Origin: Halomonas alkaliantarctica
GTDB taxonomy: Bacteria; Pseudomonadota; Gammaproteobacteria; Pseudomonadales; Halomonadaceae
Assembly: GCF_029854215.1 (NCBI RefSeq)
Contig: NZ_CP122961.1
Coordinates: 2,728,001 to 2,792,000 of the forward strand
Reading direction: 5' to 3'
Length of the DNA stretch: 64,000 nt
Positions within the stretch are counted from its first letter, which is position 1, and every line of letters starts with the position of its first letter. A model generated the notes under the pieces. That model worked only from the letters and a program-made list of their open reading frames with translations. It was not told where the DNA came from and ran no database searches. Both the position numbers and the translations under genes were made by a program. This document shows positions 25,814 through 34,020 of this stretch, one piece after another.

Positions 25814-27984
25814 TAAGAAGCCCTCCCGATCTGACCTTTACGGAGCGCTTCTACCACCGTATCGCGGGGACCATCCGCGACGACCTTGCCAGCATCCATG
25901 ACAATAATACGATCCACCAAGGAGAGCAGAGACGTTCGATGCGTCACTACGAGCACTGTTTTACCTTGCGCCACCTTACTGAGATTCGTTTTGAAGGCTT
26001 CCTCACTGGCGTTATCCATAGAGCTGGTTGGCTCATCCAATAGTAATATGGCGGGGTCATGCACCAATGCCCGTGCAATGGCCACAGACTGTTTTTGACC
26101 TCCCGACAAAGACTGTCCCCGCTCGCCCACTTGTAAATCAACGCCGCGGGGGTGGCTATTTACCAAGGATTGCAAACCTGCAATATCTAATGCTTTAAGC
26201 AATTCCTCATCATCAATACGCTCACTGCCACCACCCGCGACAATATTGTCGCGCAGCGATCCAGAGAACAGGCTGACGTCTTGGGGGACATAGCCAATAT
26301 GGCGGCGCAGTTGAATTGGATCGATCTGACGGATATCAACGCCGTCAAGTAAAACGGCACCCGCGCTGGGTTGATAAAACCCCAGCATCAGTTTATTGAG
26401 TGAAGACTTGCCGCAGCCTATTCGGCCTAGCAATGCGACTTTTTCACCAGCCTTAATGGAAATTGAGACATCGCGCAACGCATCGCGCTCTTCATTGGGG
26501 TAGCGCAACGTCACTTTTTCCAGCTGAATGGCGCCAGCAACGCTGGGCTTTTCAACATAGACCTTGCCTTCGTGACGCTCGACGCGCTTATCCATCACTT
26601 GATTGAGCGAATCTAACGCTGTTGATGATTGGTGGTACTGCGCCAGCAGTGCTGCCGCCTGACTAATCGGCGCCATGGCTCGTGATGAGAGCATATAAGC
26701 GGCAATTAGCCCACCTTGGGAAAGGTTTCCTTCAATAATCTGGTAGACGCCGACAATAATGACGCAAACCGCCACACTGTGCTGCGCCCATTGCGCCACA
26801 TTCGAGACGGAGGTGCTTACCAATCGCAGCTGGGCACTGGTGCGTGACAAGAAAGCCGTGGCCTTTTCCCAGTGGCGCTGAATGCGACTTTCAGCGCGCA
26901 ACGCTTTGACATTTTCTAACTGCGAAACAGACTCGACGAGCAGGGCATTACGTTGAGCACCCACTTCCCATGTCGTCTGCGATAGCTCATGGAGCTTGCC
27001 CTGAGCGGCCAACGCATAAAGCAATACGAACAGGATTCCAGCGATAACAGGCAACACAAGCCATGGATTAATCAGCGCAATAATCGATGCAAATAACAAC
27101 ACAAAAGGCAGGTCTACAATACCTAGAATGGTAGCGGAGCCTATGAACGCTCGTATTGACTCAAAGGATTGCAGCGTGGAGGTGAACGACCCCGTTGAAA
27201 CAGGCCTATCCTCTAAACGTAACCCTAACGTTTTAGCCATAATGGAAGAGGAAAGTTTTACATCTGCTCTGCTAGCGGCTAAATCGACAAAGCTACTGCG
27301 CATCAGACGCAGCGCCAAATCAAAACAGAGCACAATGAAAACACCGCCAGCGAGGACCCAGAGTGTTTCCGTCGCTTGATTGGGTACTACACGATCATAG
27401 ACGTTCAATACAAATAGCGGCATCGCCAAGGCGAATAAATTAATGGCAACTGACCCAATAATAATATCGCGGTAAAGCTTTCTATTTTCCTGAATGACAC
27501 TCCAAAACCAGTGCCCACCTCTCTTCTTCTTAGTTTCGGGGTTATTGTCTAATCGAAGACGAGGACGAACGTAAATAGCCTCACCCGAGTAGCTAGACGC
27601 CAGCTCGCTGAGGCCAACTTCAACTTCCGCTTCATTCAGTTCAGGAAATACAGCTTTAACGAGCCCTTTTTTAACATCAATGGCGTTGACAATGCATGCC
27701 CGCCCAGGCTCAAGGAGCACAACAACGGGAAACAGTTCTGGATTAAGGTTTATTAACCTACTCTTAACAATTTGTGCCGTCATGCCCGCGCGCGCAGCAG
27801 CTCGGGCAAAAACAGAGGGTGTCAGTTGACCATTTTCAAGTGGCAAACCAGCAGTTAACGATTCGGAAGAAACCTCATGTTGATGCATTCTAGCCACTGC
27901 TTGTAAGCAGAGAAGAAGCTCATCATGATCCAATGAAGAATCTTGCGACTCCTTACCAGACAGCGTTTGATCATGCTCTAACAA
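25813..27984 (-). CDS. lapB: LapB, type I secretion ABC transporter
   Basis: 723 residues counted from TTG at 27984. The N-terminal ~130 residues form a C39-like domain without the catalytic cysteine motif, as is usual in exporters of RTX adhesins that are not processed. Six transmembrane helices (~165-440) and an ATPase domain follow, with Walker A GRIGCGKSS, signature SLSGGQ, Walker B LLLDEPTSSMD and H-loop VTHR. The TTG is chosen because an excellent AAGAGGTGG ribosome site lies 4-6 bases before it. An in-frame GTG at 28011 sits inside the stem of a 10-bp hairpin and has no ribosome site. LapB overlaps lapC by one base. It should power export of LapA across both membranes with LapC and LapE. 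Confidence 0.93.
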   Translation of the reverse strand: MLEHDQTLSGKESQDSSLDHDELLLCLQAVARMHQHEVSSESLTAGLPLENGQLTPSVFARAAARAGMTAQIVKSRLINLNPELFPVVVLLEPGRACIVNAIDVKKGLVKAVFPELNEAEVEVGLSELASSYSGEAIYVRPRLRLDNNPETKKKRGGHWFWSVIQENRKLYRDIIIGSVAINLFALAMPLFVLNVYDRVVPNQATETLWVLAGGVFIVLCFDLALRLMRSSFVDLAASRADVKLSSSIMAKTLGLRLEDRPVSTGSFTSTLQSFESIRAFIGSATILGIVDLPFVLLFASIIALINPWLVLPVIAGILFVLLYALAAQGKLHELSQTTWEVGAQRNALLVESVSQLENVKALRAESRIQRHWEKATAFLSRTSAQLRLVSTSVSNVAQWAQHSVAVCVIIVGVYQIIEGNLSQGGLIAAYMLSSRAMAPISQAAALLAQYHQSSTALDSLNQVMDKRVERHEGKVYVEKPSVAGAIQLEKVTLRYPNEERDALRDVSISIKAGEKVALLGRIGCGKSSLNKLMLGFYQPSAGAVLLDGVDIRQIDPIQLRRHIGYVPQDVSLFSGSLRDNIVAGGGSERIDDEELLKALDIAGLQSLVNSHPRGVDLQVGERGQSLSGGQKQSVAIARALVHDPAILLLDEPTSSMDNASEEAFKTNLSKVAQGKTVLVVTHRTSLLSLVDRIIVMDAGKVVADGPRDTVVEALRKGQIGRAS

Positions 27985-28007
27985 TGTCCACCTCTTATAA
28001 TAAAATA

Positions 28008-28037
28008 GCACATAGCATATTTTTCACTGCTATGTGC
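28008..28037 (-). terminator. Perfect hairpin between lapE and lapB (attenuator or processing site)
   Basis: GCACATAGCA (28008-28017) and TGCTATGTGC (28028-28037) form a perfect 10-bp stem with a 10-base loop. On the transcribed minus strand it is followed by TATTTTATTAT, which resembles a weak intrinsic terminator, and then by the lapB ribosome site. It could lower lapB-lapC expression relative to lapE, or protect the lapE mRNA end. Confidence 0.6.
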
Positions 28038-28098
28038 CACATACTATTATCCAAACAGCCTCATCACTCGTTCAGATTAAGAAACACAAATATGTCAT

Positions 28099-29955
28099 TT
28101 AAGTGTTGACCTCATCAAACCGCTCTAAGGTAATTTCTACTCGCCGATTTTGTCCGCGACCCTCTACCGTGTCATTTGAAGCTATAGGCCGATTAGAACC
28201 ATAACCCTCTGTTTGGATCAATGTCGGCTCAACGCCTTGGTCTGCAAAAAACCGAGCGACGCTGTCAGCTCGCTGTTGAGAAAGAGGACCATTAATTGCA
28301 TCTGAACCTGTATTGTCTGCATGACCAGCTATGAAAACTCGCGCAATATCGTTACGCGCATTGATATCAGCAGCCAACCTAGCGAGCTCTTGACGCGTAT
28401 CTGTCCCCAACTCAGCACTATTGATCGGAAATAGGGCATCTGCAGAAAGCGTTATATCCGGCGCCCGAGTGGGAGCGGGAGTAGATACGTCACGGCCGAT
28501 AAAATCTTCCAGCGTAAACCCACCCGGGCCTTCCACTGGACATAGGATCTCTGGCGTAATGGCAACGCCGTCATTGCCCAACTCGGCTAACGTCGGCATA
28601 TCATCACGCATAATCTCAAGTGACTGCATTAACTGACCAGTTGCTGCCAGCGTTCTTGCATCCGCCAGGGTAATGTCATATTGGGCATTTGCATAAGCGC
28701 GGCTGGCATCGAAATACTCGTTTTCACTATCCAACACATCTAAGAGAGTACGCTCACCAATATCAAACTGTTGCTGGTAGGCGCCTCTAACGCGATCAAT
28801 AGATAAACGATGCTGATTTAAATAATTCAGCTGTTCGCGAAGTCGTTGAGCATCGTTATATGCAATTTGCGTAGTTTGACGCACATTTGTACAAGCCAAT
28901 TCGCGCTGATCAACGGCTTCTTCAATACGATCACTGGCCGCTCGGAAAGCCGCTAGATCGCTACCACCATTGTATAGATTCATACTTGCCACTAGCTGAA
29001 CACTGGTCTCATCACGGCGTCCAGCAATGGCATCATCTTGATTGTTGGTACCTGTTCTACCTTGAATTTCTAGGCGTGGCATAAACGCTGCGCGCGTTCC
29101 TTCTTTTTCAGCACGCTGCACATTGATGTTTTCGATGGCAGCATGAAAATCAGGATTGCCCTCAAAAGCCAAATTGACAGCTTCACTGACACTTGAAGGC
29201 AAATTCTCATCAAGTTCGGGAGCGGGCATCAGGTTTTGAGCCGGCAATTCACCAACGATACGCATGTAACGCGCGGTAACATCGTGCAAATTTGTCGCTT
29301 CGGTCATCAAGTTCGATTCAGCCAATGACAACCGGCCACTTATTTGCTCAAGATCTACCCCTCTTCCGGCGCCAGAAAGAGTGCGCTCTTCAATTTGTTG
29401 ATAGACTTCCTGATGCTTGGCGTAATTCTCTTGAGCCAGCCTGACCAACTCACGATAACGTGCTACGTCCAGATACGCTTCTGATGCTTCCAGCGCTATA
29501 TTTTCACTGGCACCAATCAACTCATAATAGCTAACTAGCTCAGCCCTATCTAGCCGCTCGACCTCGCTCCGGGTTGCAAAGCCATCGAACAGCATTTGAG
29601 TCAGCGTCAGCTCTGCGAAGTCAGTTTCATAGCTACCACGGCCATCGCCCTCTTGAGCTTCCCGACCGACGCCCGCGGATACATCGATGCTGGGCAAGTA
29701 GTTTCCACGCGCCACGCCAATATCATTTTTCGCAGCGCTGAGGCGCGACCATGCGGCTTCGACTTCAGGATTGGTAGAAATAGCCTTTTGAACAACGCTC
29801 TGCAGATCGTCATTACCAGGTGCGTAAAGGCTTTGTGGAAGCGTCTGAGCTATCGCACTCGTTAACGGTGCAAAAGCCAAGGTAACTGCCATTAGCGGCA
29901 TTGAAATACGGCGAAGATTGGCTTTTTTCGTGCGCGTTACAACTACTTGCTTCAT
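28099..29955 (-). CDS. lapE: LapE-type TolC outer-membrane channel fused to an OmpA domain
   Basis: 618 residues. A Sec signal peptide (residues ~1-36, ending AIA before Q) precedes a TolC-type outer-membrane efflux domain (~50-470) with its repeated long helices. A linker rich in Pro and Thr (~470-500) leads to a C-terminal OmpA peptidoglycan-binding domain (~500-612) with AGHADNTGSD, LSQQRADSVARFF and GQNRRVEI. TolC-type partners are usually ~430-480 residues; the extra OmpA domain would tie the channel to the cell wall. It is the first gene of the secretion cluster, with an AGGGA ribosome site 7 bases before the ATG, and lies 114 bp upstream of the lapB start. Its role as exit duct for LapA is inferred from context and family. 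Confidence 0.92.
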   Translation of the reverse strand: MKQVVVTRTKKANLRRISMPLMAVTLAFAPLTSAIAQTLPQSLYAPGNDDLQSVVQKAISTNPEVEAAWSRLSAAKNDIGVARGNYLPSIDVSAGVGREAQEGDGRGSYETDFAELTLTQMLFDGFATRSEVERLDRAELVSYYELIGASENIALEASEAYLDVARYRELVRLAQENYAKHQEVYQQIEERTLSGAGRGVDLEQISGRLSLAESNLMTEATNLHDVTARYMRIVGELPAQNLMPAPELDENLPSSVSEAVNLAFEGNPDFHAAIENINVQRAEKEGTRAAFMPRLEIQGRTGTNNQDDAIAGRRDETSVQLVASMNLYNGGSDLAAFRAASDRIEEAVDQRELACTNVRQTTQIAYNDAQRLREQLNYLNQHRLSIDRVRGAYQQQFDIGERTLLDVLDSENEYFDASRAYANAQYDITLADARTLAATGQLMQSLEIMRDDMPTLAELGNDGVAITPEILCPVEGPGGFTLEDFIGRDVSTPAPTRAPDITLSADALFPINSAELGTDTRQELARLAADINARNDIARVFIAGHADNTGSDAINGPLSQQRADSVARFFADQGVEPTLIQTEGYGSNRPIASNDTVEGRGQNRRVEITLERFDEVNT

Positions 29956-30095
29956 TTTGTGTTCCCTGTAGCGGATATCACTTCACTGGCGACCCAGCTA
30001 AGCGTTTAGCCTCCATGCTTTTTTTATACGGCTAACCACCCCAAGCCTAGCACCTAATTACAAAAGTGATGATTTAAAAAAACATCAAAATTCAT

Positions 30096-30120
30096 TAAGC
30101 ATATCTAGCCGATATGCTTA
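30096..30120. promoter_or_regulatory. 25-bp palindrome upstream of lapE
   Basis: TAAGCATATC and GATATGCTTA form a perfect 10-bp inverted repeat around a 5-base centre TAGCC. It lies about 140 bp upstream of the lapE start in an AT-rich, otherwise empty 243-bp gap, and no T-run follows on either strand, so it looks more like a dimeric regulator site than a terminator. The regulator is unknown; the LuxR-type protein of this cluster is one candidate. Confidence 0.45.
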
Positions 30121-30198
30121 TTGCCACCTCATGAATCACTAATCGTAACACAAAAACACAAAAGCACACTAAAAAGTCATAGCTAATTATAATTCTCC

Positions 30199-31074
30199 CT
30201 ATTCATGCACTTTTTGTATCTGCTGCAGCCCCAATCCCAACAAAATGAGCACCAAGCCAACTAGGGTCGAAGGTAATATGGGCTCTCCCACCACCAAGAA
30301 AAGGAGCAATAGTGATACGGGCGGTGAGAGAAAAATCAGATTGGAGACTTTGGCCGTGCGCGACACTTTGTGCACGGCCAATTGCCACAGAATAAACGCC
30401 ACCCCCATTTCAAACAGCCCCACATACACACCAGCACCAAAGGCTGGCCAGCCGTGCCATTGAAAACCGGGGCCGAGCAGTAACAACAGAGTCAATACAG
30501 GTAGACCTACGCTAAAATTTTGCCATTGGCCAACGAGGGGCTGTCGACTATCCCGCGCATTGAGCAGCCAATAAAGCGCCCATAAAAGCGTCGAAGCGAG
30601 AGCCAGTACGACCCCTAACGGGTCGGCGAAAGCAACATTAAAAACCGCGCCTCGTGTTGCTATCACCCATACGCCTGAGTAGGCGACCAGCCCAGCCACA
30701 ATATCCATACGCGTCAAGCGCTGCCCGAGTAAAGGCACGGCTAAAAACGCCATCGCTAAGGCCCAGGTGTAATTCAGTGCCATCGCTTCTTGCCCTGGGA
30801 GGCGGTCATAGGCGGCGAAAAGCACCAAATAGTAGGCCACGGGGTTCATCATTCCTGCCCACGCGGCTGTTTTCCAACCAGTGCGTAACGCTGCGGTGAT
30901 ATTTCCCTGCTTGATGACCAGCGCTCCCATCAACGCCCAGGAAATAAGGGCTGCCAGCCACATCAACTCGAGAGGGCTCATCCAAGCGAGCGCCACTTTG
31001 AAGGCCGTGGCCACCGTCGACCATAATGCAACGGCCCCTAACCCAAACAGGATTGCTTGCCGATCCTGATTCAT
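30199..31074 (-). CDS. EamA/DMT-family permease
   Basis: 291 residues with about ten hydrophobic helices arranged as two EamA repeats. The protein opens MNQDRQAILFGLGAVALWST, a typical first helix of drug/metabolite transporters. The ATG at 31074 is chosen over longer frames because it overlaps the stop of the upstream SelW-like gene in an ATGA junction and has an AGGG upstream. It probably exports or imports a small metabolite across the inner membrane; the substrate cannot be told. The gene ends beside the AT-rich region upstream of lapE. Coupling to a thioredoxin-like protein is a mild hint of a sulfur or redox metabolite, nothing more. Confidence 0.85.
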   Translation of the reverse strand: MNQDRQAILFGLGAVALWSTVATAFKVALAWMSPLELMWLAALISWALMGALVIKQGNITAALRTGWKTAAWAGMMNPVAYYLVLFAAYDRLPGQEAMALNYTWALAMAFLAVPLLGQRLTRMDIVAGLVAYSGVWVIATRGAVFNVAFADPLGVVLALASTLLWALYWLLNARDSRQPLVGQWQNFSVGLPVLTLLLLLGPGFQWHGWPAFGAGVYVGLFEMGVAFILWQLAVHKVSRTAKVSNLIFLSPPVSLLLLFLVVGEPILPSTLVGLVLILLGLGLQQIQKVHE

Positions 31075-31340
31075 CGGTCGATATGCCCTAAATCTCGCCC
31101 CGGCTCTAACTGGTCGCGTACACACTGCTTGAGAAGCTTGATATCTGGAAAACCACCATCGCGCTTGCGCTCCCATAACAGCACATCATCACACCAGATC
31201 TCGAACGTGCCACCATGAGAAGGTGCTAACGATACCTCACTTAAAGCTTCGCCAAAGGTTGAGAGCAATTCCTGCGCGTACCAACCGCTTCGCAGCAGCC
31301 ATTGGCATTGTGTGCAATAACGGATTTGAATACGTGACAT
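31071..31340 (-). CDS. SelT/SelW/SelH-family (Rdx) redox protein
   Basis: 89 residues from the ATG at 31340, which has a GGAGG ribosome site 6 bases upstream. A six-codon longer frame is not preferred. The N-terminus reads MSRIQIRYCTQCQWLLRSGW, with the CxxC redox motif (Cys9, Cys12) at the first turn as in selenoprotein-W-like Rdx proteins; here both positions are cysteine. The WxxRxxW-AQELL pattern and a late GGFPDIKLLKQ segment also fit the family. Such proteins are thioredoxin-like and bind glutathione or partner thiols in eukaryotes; the bacterial role is not defined. The stop overlaps the EamA permease start. Confidence 0.88.
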   Translation of the reverse strand: MSRIQIRYCTQCQWLLRSGWYAQELLSTFGEALSEVSLAPSHGGTFEIWCDDVLLWERKRDGGFPDIKLLKQCVRDQLEPGRDLGHIDR

Positions 31341-31447
31341 CCCTGACCTCCAAGGCAAGTTAATATGGCATCCTAAGAAGATATTCTGTCATTTTGAGAT
31401 GGCTTGAGATAGGTCGTTTGAGTTAGTTCGATTAAGAAGGAGTCCCG

Positions 31448-32761
31448 ATGGCCGAAAACAACGTTTCACAAACTCGCCTATATGAATGGATTACGGGCGA
31501 TGACGACAGCCGCATGTGTGACGATATACCTGAAAGCGCCTGCGACGAGCAACCACGCAATTTTTTCCTGCACGTATGGGCTTCTTTGGGCAATAAGTTA
31601 GCTGACGAGCTGTCGAGCGCACGTTTAGTTTTACCCTGGTTGATGGGCATTATTGGCGCTCCCGTCTGGATGGTTGGCTTACTGGTACCCATTCGAGAGT
31701 CAGGCGCCCTGCTGCCACAAATTTTCGTGGCCGGGTTTATCCGTCTAAAGCCTAAGCGAAAGTGGGTGTGGGTCGCCGGCGCGCTTGCCCAAGCATTCGC
31801 TGCCTTAGCACTTGCCGTACTGTCGTTATTCGCCAATGGCACCTTGGGCGGTGCGTTAGTGTTAGCAGCGCTAATTCTGCTCTCGTTGGCACGGGGTTTA
31901 TCCTCAATTGCCACAAAAGATGTGCTGGGCAAAACCATTGCCAAGCGCCGTCGCGGTACGTTAATGGGCTGGAGCGGCAGCATTGCCGGTGCTGCCACGT
32001 TATTAGCAGGGGCTGTGCTAATGCTGTTCGAGAGTCGCCCCGGCCATTTAGTGGTAGCAATACTGCTGGCCATTGCGGCTAGCGGCTGGCTAATTAATGC
32101 AATTGCCGCCGCCCGTATTCAGGAAGCCCCCGGCGCTGTTGAAGGCGGCGAAAACGGCTGGGACAGTATTAAACTGGGCCTGTCGCTGCTAAGAGAGGAC
32201 CGCTCTTTTTTACACTTCAACGTTGCTCGGGCACTGCTACTATCGAGTGCGCTTGCGCTTCCCTACATCGCGCTGCTGGGGCAGAACCAAAGCGGCACCG
32301 ACTTAGGGGGGCTGGGCGTACTAATTGTGGTATCGGGGCTTGCCGCAATGATAGCAAGCCCGGTCTGGGGGAAACGCGCGGATCAGTCGAGCCGCGGGGT
32401 GATGCGTGACGCGGCCATAGGTACCGCTATTTGCTGTGTACTGGGCGCCAGCTTAGCTTGGATACCCGGCGGATGGACACACAGTATATGGCCCTATGCG
32501 GCGGTTTACTCACTACTTGTCATTGTTCACCACGGCGTACGCTTAGGACGTAAAACCTATCTCGTCGATATGGCCAGCCAAGATAATCGTGCGCTTTACG
32601 TTGCCCTCTCCAATACCTTAACCGGCGTATTAATGCTGATCGTAGGCGGTCTTATTGGTGCCTTTGCACAGTGGTTTGGCAGCGGCGCATTACTACTCAT
32701 TCTGGCGGCTACCGCTGGCGGCGCTGTAATAAGCGCGCATCAACTGCCCGAGGTCGAGTGA
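31448..32761 (+). CDS. MFS-type transporter
   Basis: 437 residues with about twelve transmembrane helices. The N-terminal ~40 residues are polar and cytoplasmic, then WLMGIIGAPVWMVGLLVPI begins the first span. A basic loop between helices (IAKRRRGTLMGWSGSIAGA) resembles the cytoplasmic MFS signature loop, and a second is near GKRADQSSRGVMRDA. A strong AAGGAG ribosome site lies 7 bases before the ATG. The gene stands alone, divergent from the SelW-like gene with about 107 bp between starts. The subfamily is not recognised and no substrate is proposed. Confidence 0.82.
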   Translation: MAENNVSQTRLYEWITGDDDSRMCDDIPESACDEQPRNFFLHVWASLGNKLADELSSARLVLPWLMGIIGAPVWMVGLLVPIRESGALLPQIFVAGFIRLKPKRKWVWVAGALAQAFAALALAVLSLFANGTLGGALVLAALILLSLARGLSSIATKDVLGKTIAKRRRGTLMGWSGSIAGAATLLAGAVLMLFESRPGHLVVAILLAIAASGWLINAIAAARIQEAPGAVEGGENGWDSIKLGLSLLREDRSFLHFNVARALLLSSALALPYIALLGQNQSGTDLGGLGVLIVVSGLAAMIASPVWGKRADQSSRGVMRDAAIGTAICCVLGASLAWIPGGWTHSIWPYAAVYSLLVIVHHGVRLGRKTYLVDMASQDNRALYVALSNTLTGVLMLIVGGLIGAFAQWFGSGALLLILAATAGGAVISAHQLPEVE

Positions 32762-33000
32762 CGTCCTATTGGCAAACACTATGAAAATCAAGGTTGCTTT
32801 TGATAGGCCTGCCAACGTTAGGAGAGCGTTCAAGATTGCAATGCACGGCAACGCTCGCCATGATAGAGCCAGATAGCAGTGATGCCTTGGCGCATTTGCT
32901 ATGCTGCCTATAATAAGTGATTGGACATTCCGCCGGTTCACAGGTGAAGAAACGGCTGTGGACCATGGAAAGGACTTGGAGCTGCAACAGGAACCCCTTG

Positions 33001-33435
33001 ATGAAACGATCCCCTTTGATCAGCCCGGAGCTGCTTGAACGTATTGTTGACGCGTCGGAAGACGGCATAGTCGTTGCCGAGCAGGAGGGGGATGAAAATA
33101 TCCTCATCTACGTCAACAAAGGCTTTGAGCGCTTGACGGGTTACAGTGCGGATGAAATTTTGTATCGCGACTGCCGCTTCTTGCAAAACGAAGACCGCGA
33201 CCAGGATGCGCTAGCCGTTATTCGAGATGCGCTTAAAGACGGCCGCCCTTCCCGAGAAGTGCTGCGTAATTACCGCAAAGACGGCACCATGTTTTGGAAT
33301 GAGCTGTCTATCACGCCGGTCTATGATGAAGCAGATAAGCTGATGTATTACATTGGCGTGCAAAAAGATGTGACGGAGCGTGTAGAGGCGCAGCTTGCAC
33401 TTGCGGAGTTACAACAGCAGCGAGAAAACAGCTAA
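33001..33435 (+). CDS. Short LOV-domain blue-light photoreceptor (PpSB1-like)
   Basis: 144 residues, almost entirely one LOV-type PAS domain. The flavin-binding motif reads YRDCRFLQ, with the photoactive Cys58, and is followed by the usual NYRKDGTxFWNELSITPV and YYIGVQKDVTERV blocks. A C-terminal helix (~118-144) has no effector domain. Sequence and size closely resemble the short LOV proteins of Pseudomonas putida (PpSB1/PpSB2), including Asp in place of Asn within the GxNCRFLQ motif. Those proteins form a flavin-cysteinyl adduct in blue light and dimerise. The ATG at 33001 has AGGAA upstream; longer frames add unconserved residues. Its downstream partner is unknown. Confidence 0.9.
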   Translation: MKRSPLISPELLERIVDASEDGIVVAEQEGDENILIYVNKGFERLTGYSADEILYRDCRFLQNEDRDQDALAVIRDALKDGRPSREVLRNYRKDGTMFWNELSITPVYDEADKLMYYIGVQKDVTERVEAQLALAELQQQRENS

Positions 33436-33526
33436 TCATTAACTTTCTCACTAAAAAAAACTATAAAGCTTGAACTTCATCCCAACTGGCGTTATATAGC
33501 GGCAAGGCGCGTGAATTGCGCTAGGC

Positions 33527-33582
33527 GCTTCACTTTGCAGTTGTCATGTGCTTGATGAACTGCACATGTACTCGCGTGAAGC
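33527..33582 (+). promoter_or_regulatory. Structured leader with mutually exclusive hairpins upstream of the PA3496-family gene
   Basis: Outer arms GCTTCAC (33527-33533) and GTGAAGC (33576-33582) can pair. Inside, CATGTGC (33545-33551) can pair with GCACATG (33562-33568), or GCAGTT (33537-33542) with AACTGC (33558-33563). The two inner pairings share bases and exclude each other. The region ends about 40 bases before the start codon. It could be a switch, but the transcript start is unknown. Confidence 0.4.
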
Positions 33583-33623
33583 CGTTGTTACGCCGGCACG
33601 CCGGCTGGGTTGGAGGACATCAC

Positions 33624-33851
33624 ATGAGCCGTGATCCCCTAAGTCGTGAGACCCTAAGTCATGAAACCTTAGGCAACGAAACACTCGACTCGGACGAGTT
33701 CGAAAGCTTAGACGCCGTCAATGACGACCACTACGGCAAGAGCAAACCGAGCAAGACTGACAGTTTACGTGCACGGCGCCAAGTCGAAGCGTGGCTGGAA
33801 GAACGCCGTCTTCAGCGCGCCATTGAAGATGACTGGGACGAAGAAGAGTAA
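33624..33851 (+). CDS. PA3496-family small acidic protein
   Basis: 75 residues from the ATG at 33624, which follows a GGAGG ribosome site by 7 bases. A longer frame to 33546 lacks one and runs through a structured leader. The N-terminus holds a short degenerate repeat (SRETLSHETLGNETLDSDE). The conserved C-terminal part reads RARRQVEAWLEERRLQRAIEDDW, the hallmark of a small Pseudomonas/Halomonas family annotated as putative envelope-integrity proteins (PA3496 family). No signal peptide or membrane span is visible. The function is unproven. It is the last gene before ettA and probably has its own promoter. Confidence 0.75.
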   Translation: MSRDPLSRETLSHETLGNETLDSDEFESLDAVNDDHYGKSKPSKTDSLRARRQVEAWLEERRLQRAIEDDWDEEE

Positions 33852-34020
33852 TCCTTGAGCGGCTTGGCCTTCTCAGCAAATGAGTAGGCCTGGCTAGCCA
33901 AACCCTCAAGTAGCCTAGCCTTTCCTGGTGCAGACCACTATCATCACTCTCTAGCCAGCAATAAGAGCCAGTAGCCTAACTGCTGTCGCTTTCTTCTTTT
34001 CAACAACTTAACGGATCTCC

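Noticed and set aside
27985..28011. GTG at 28011 as the lapB start
   Set aside because: It has no ribosome site and sits in the stem of a perfect hairpin, whereas TTG at 27984 has a near-ideal one.
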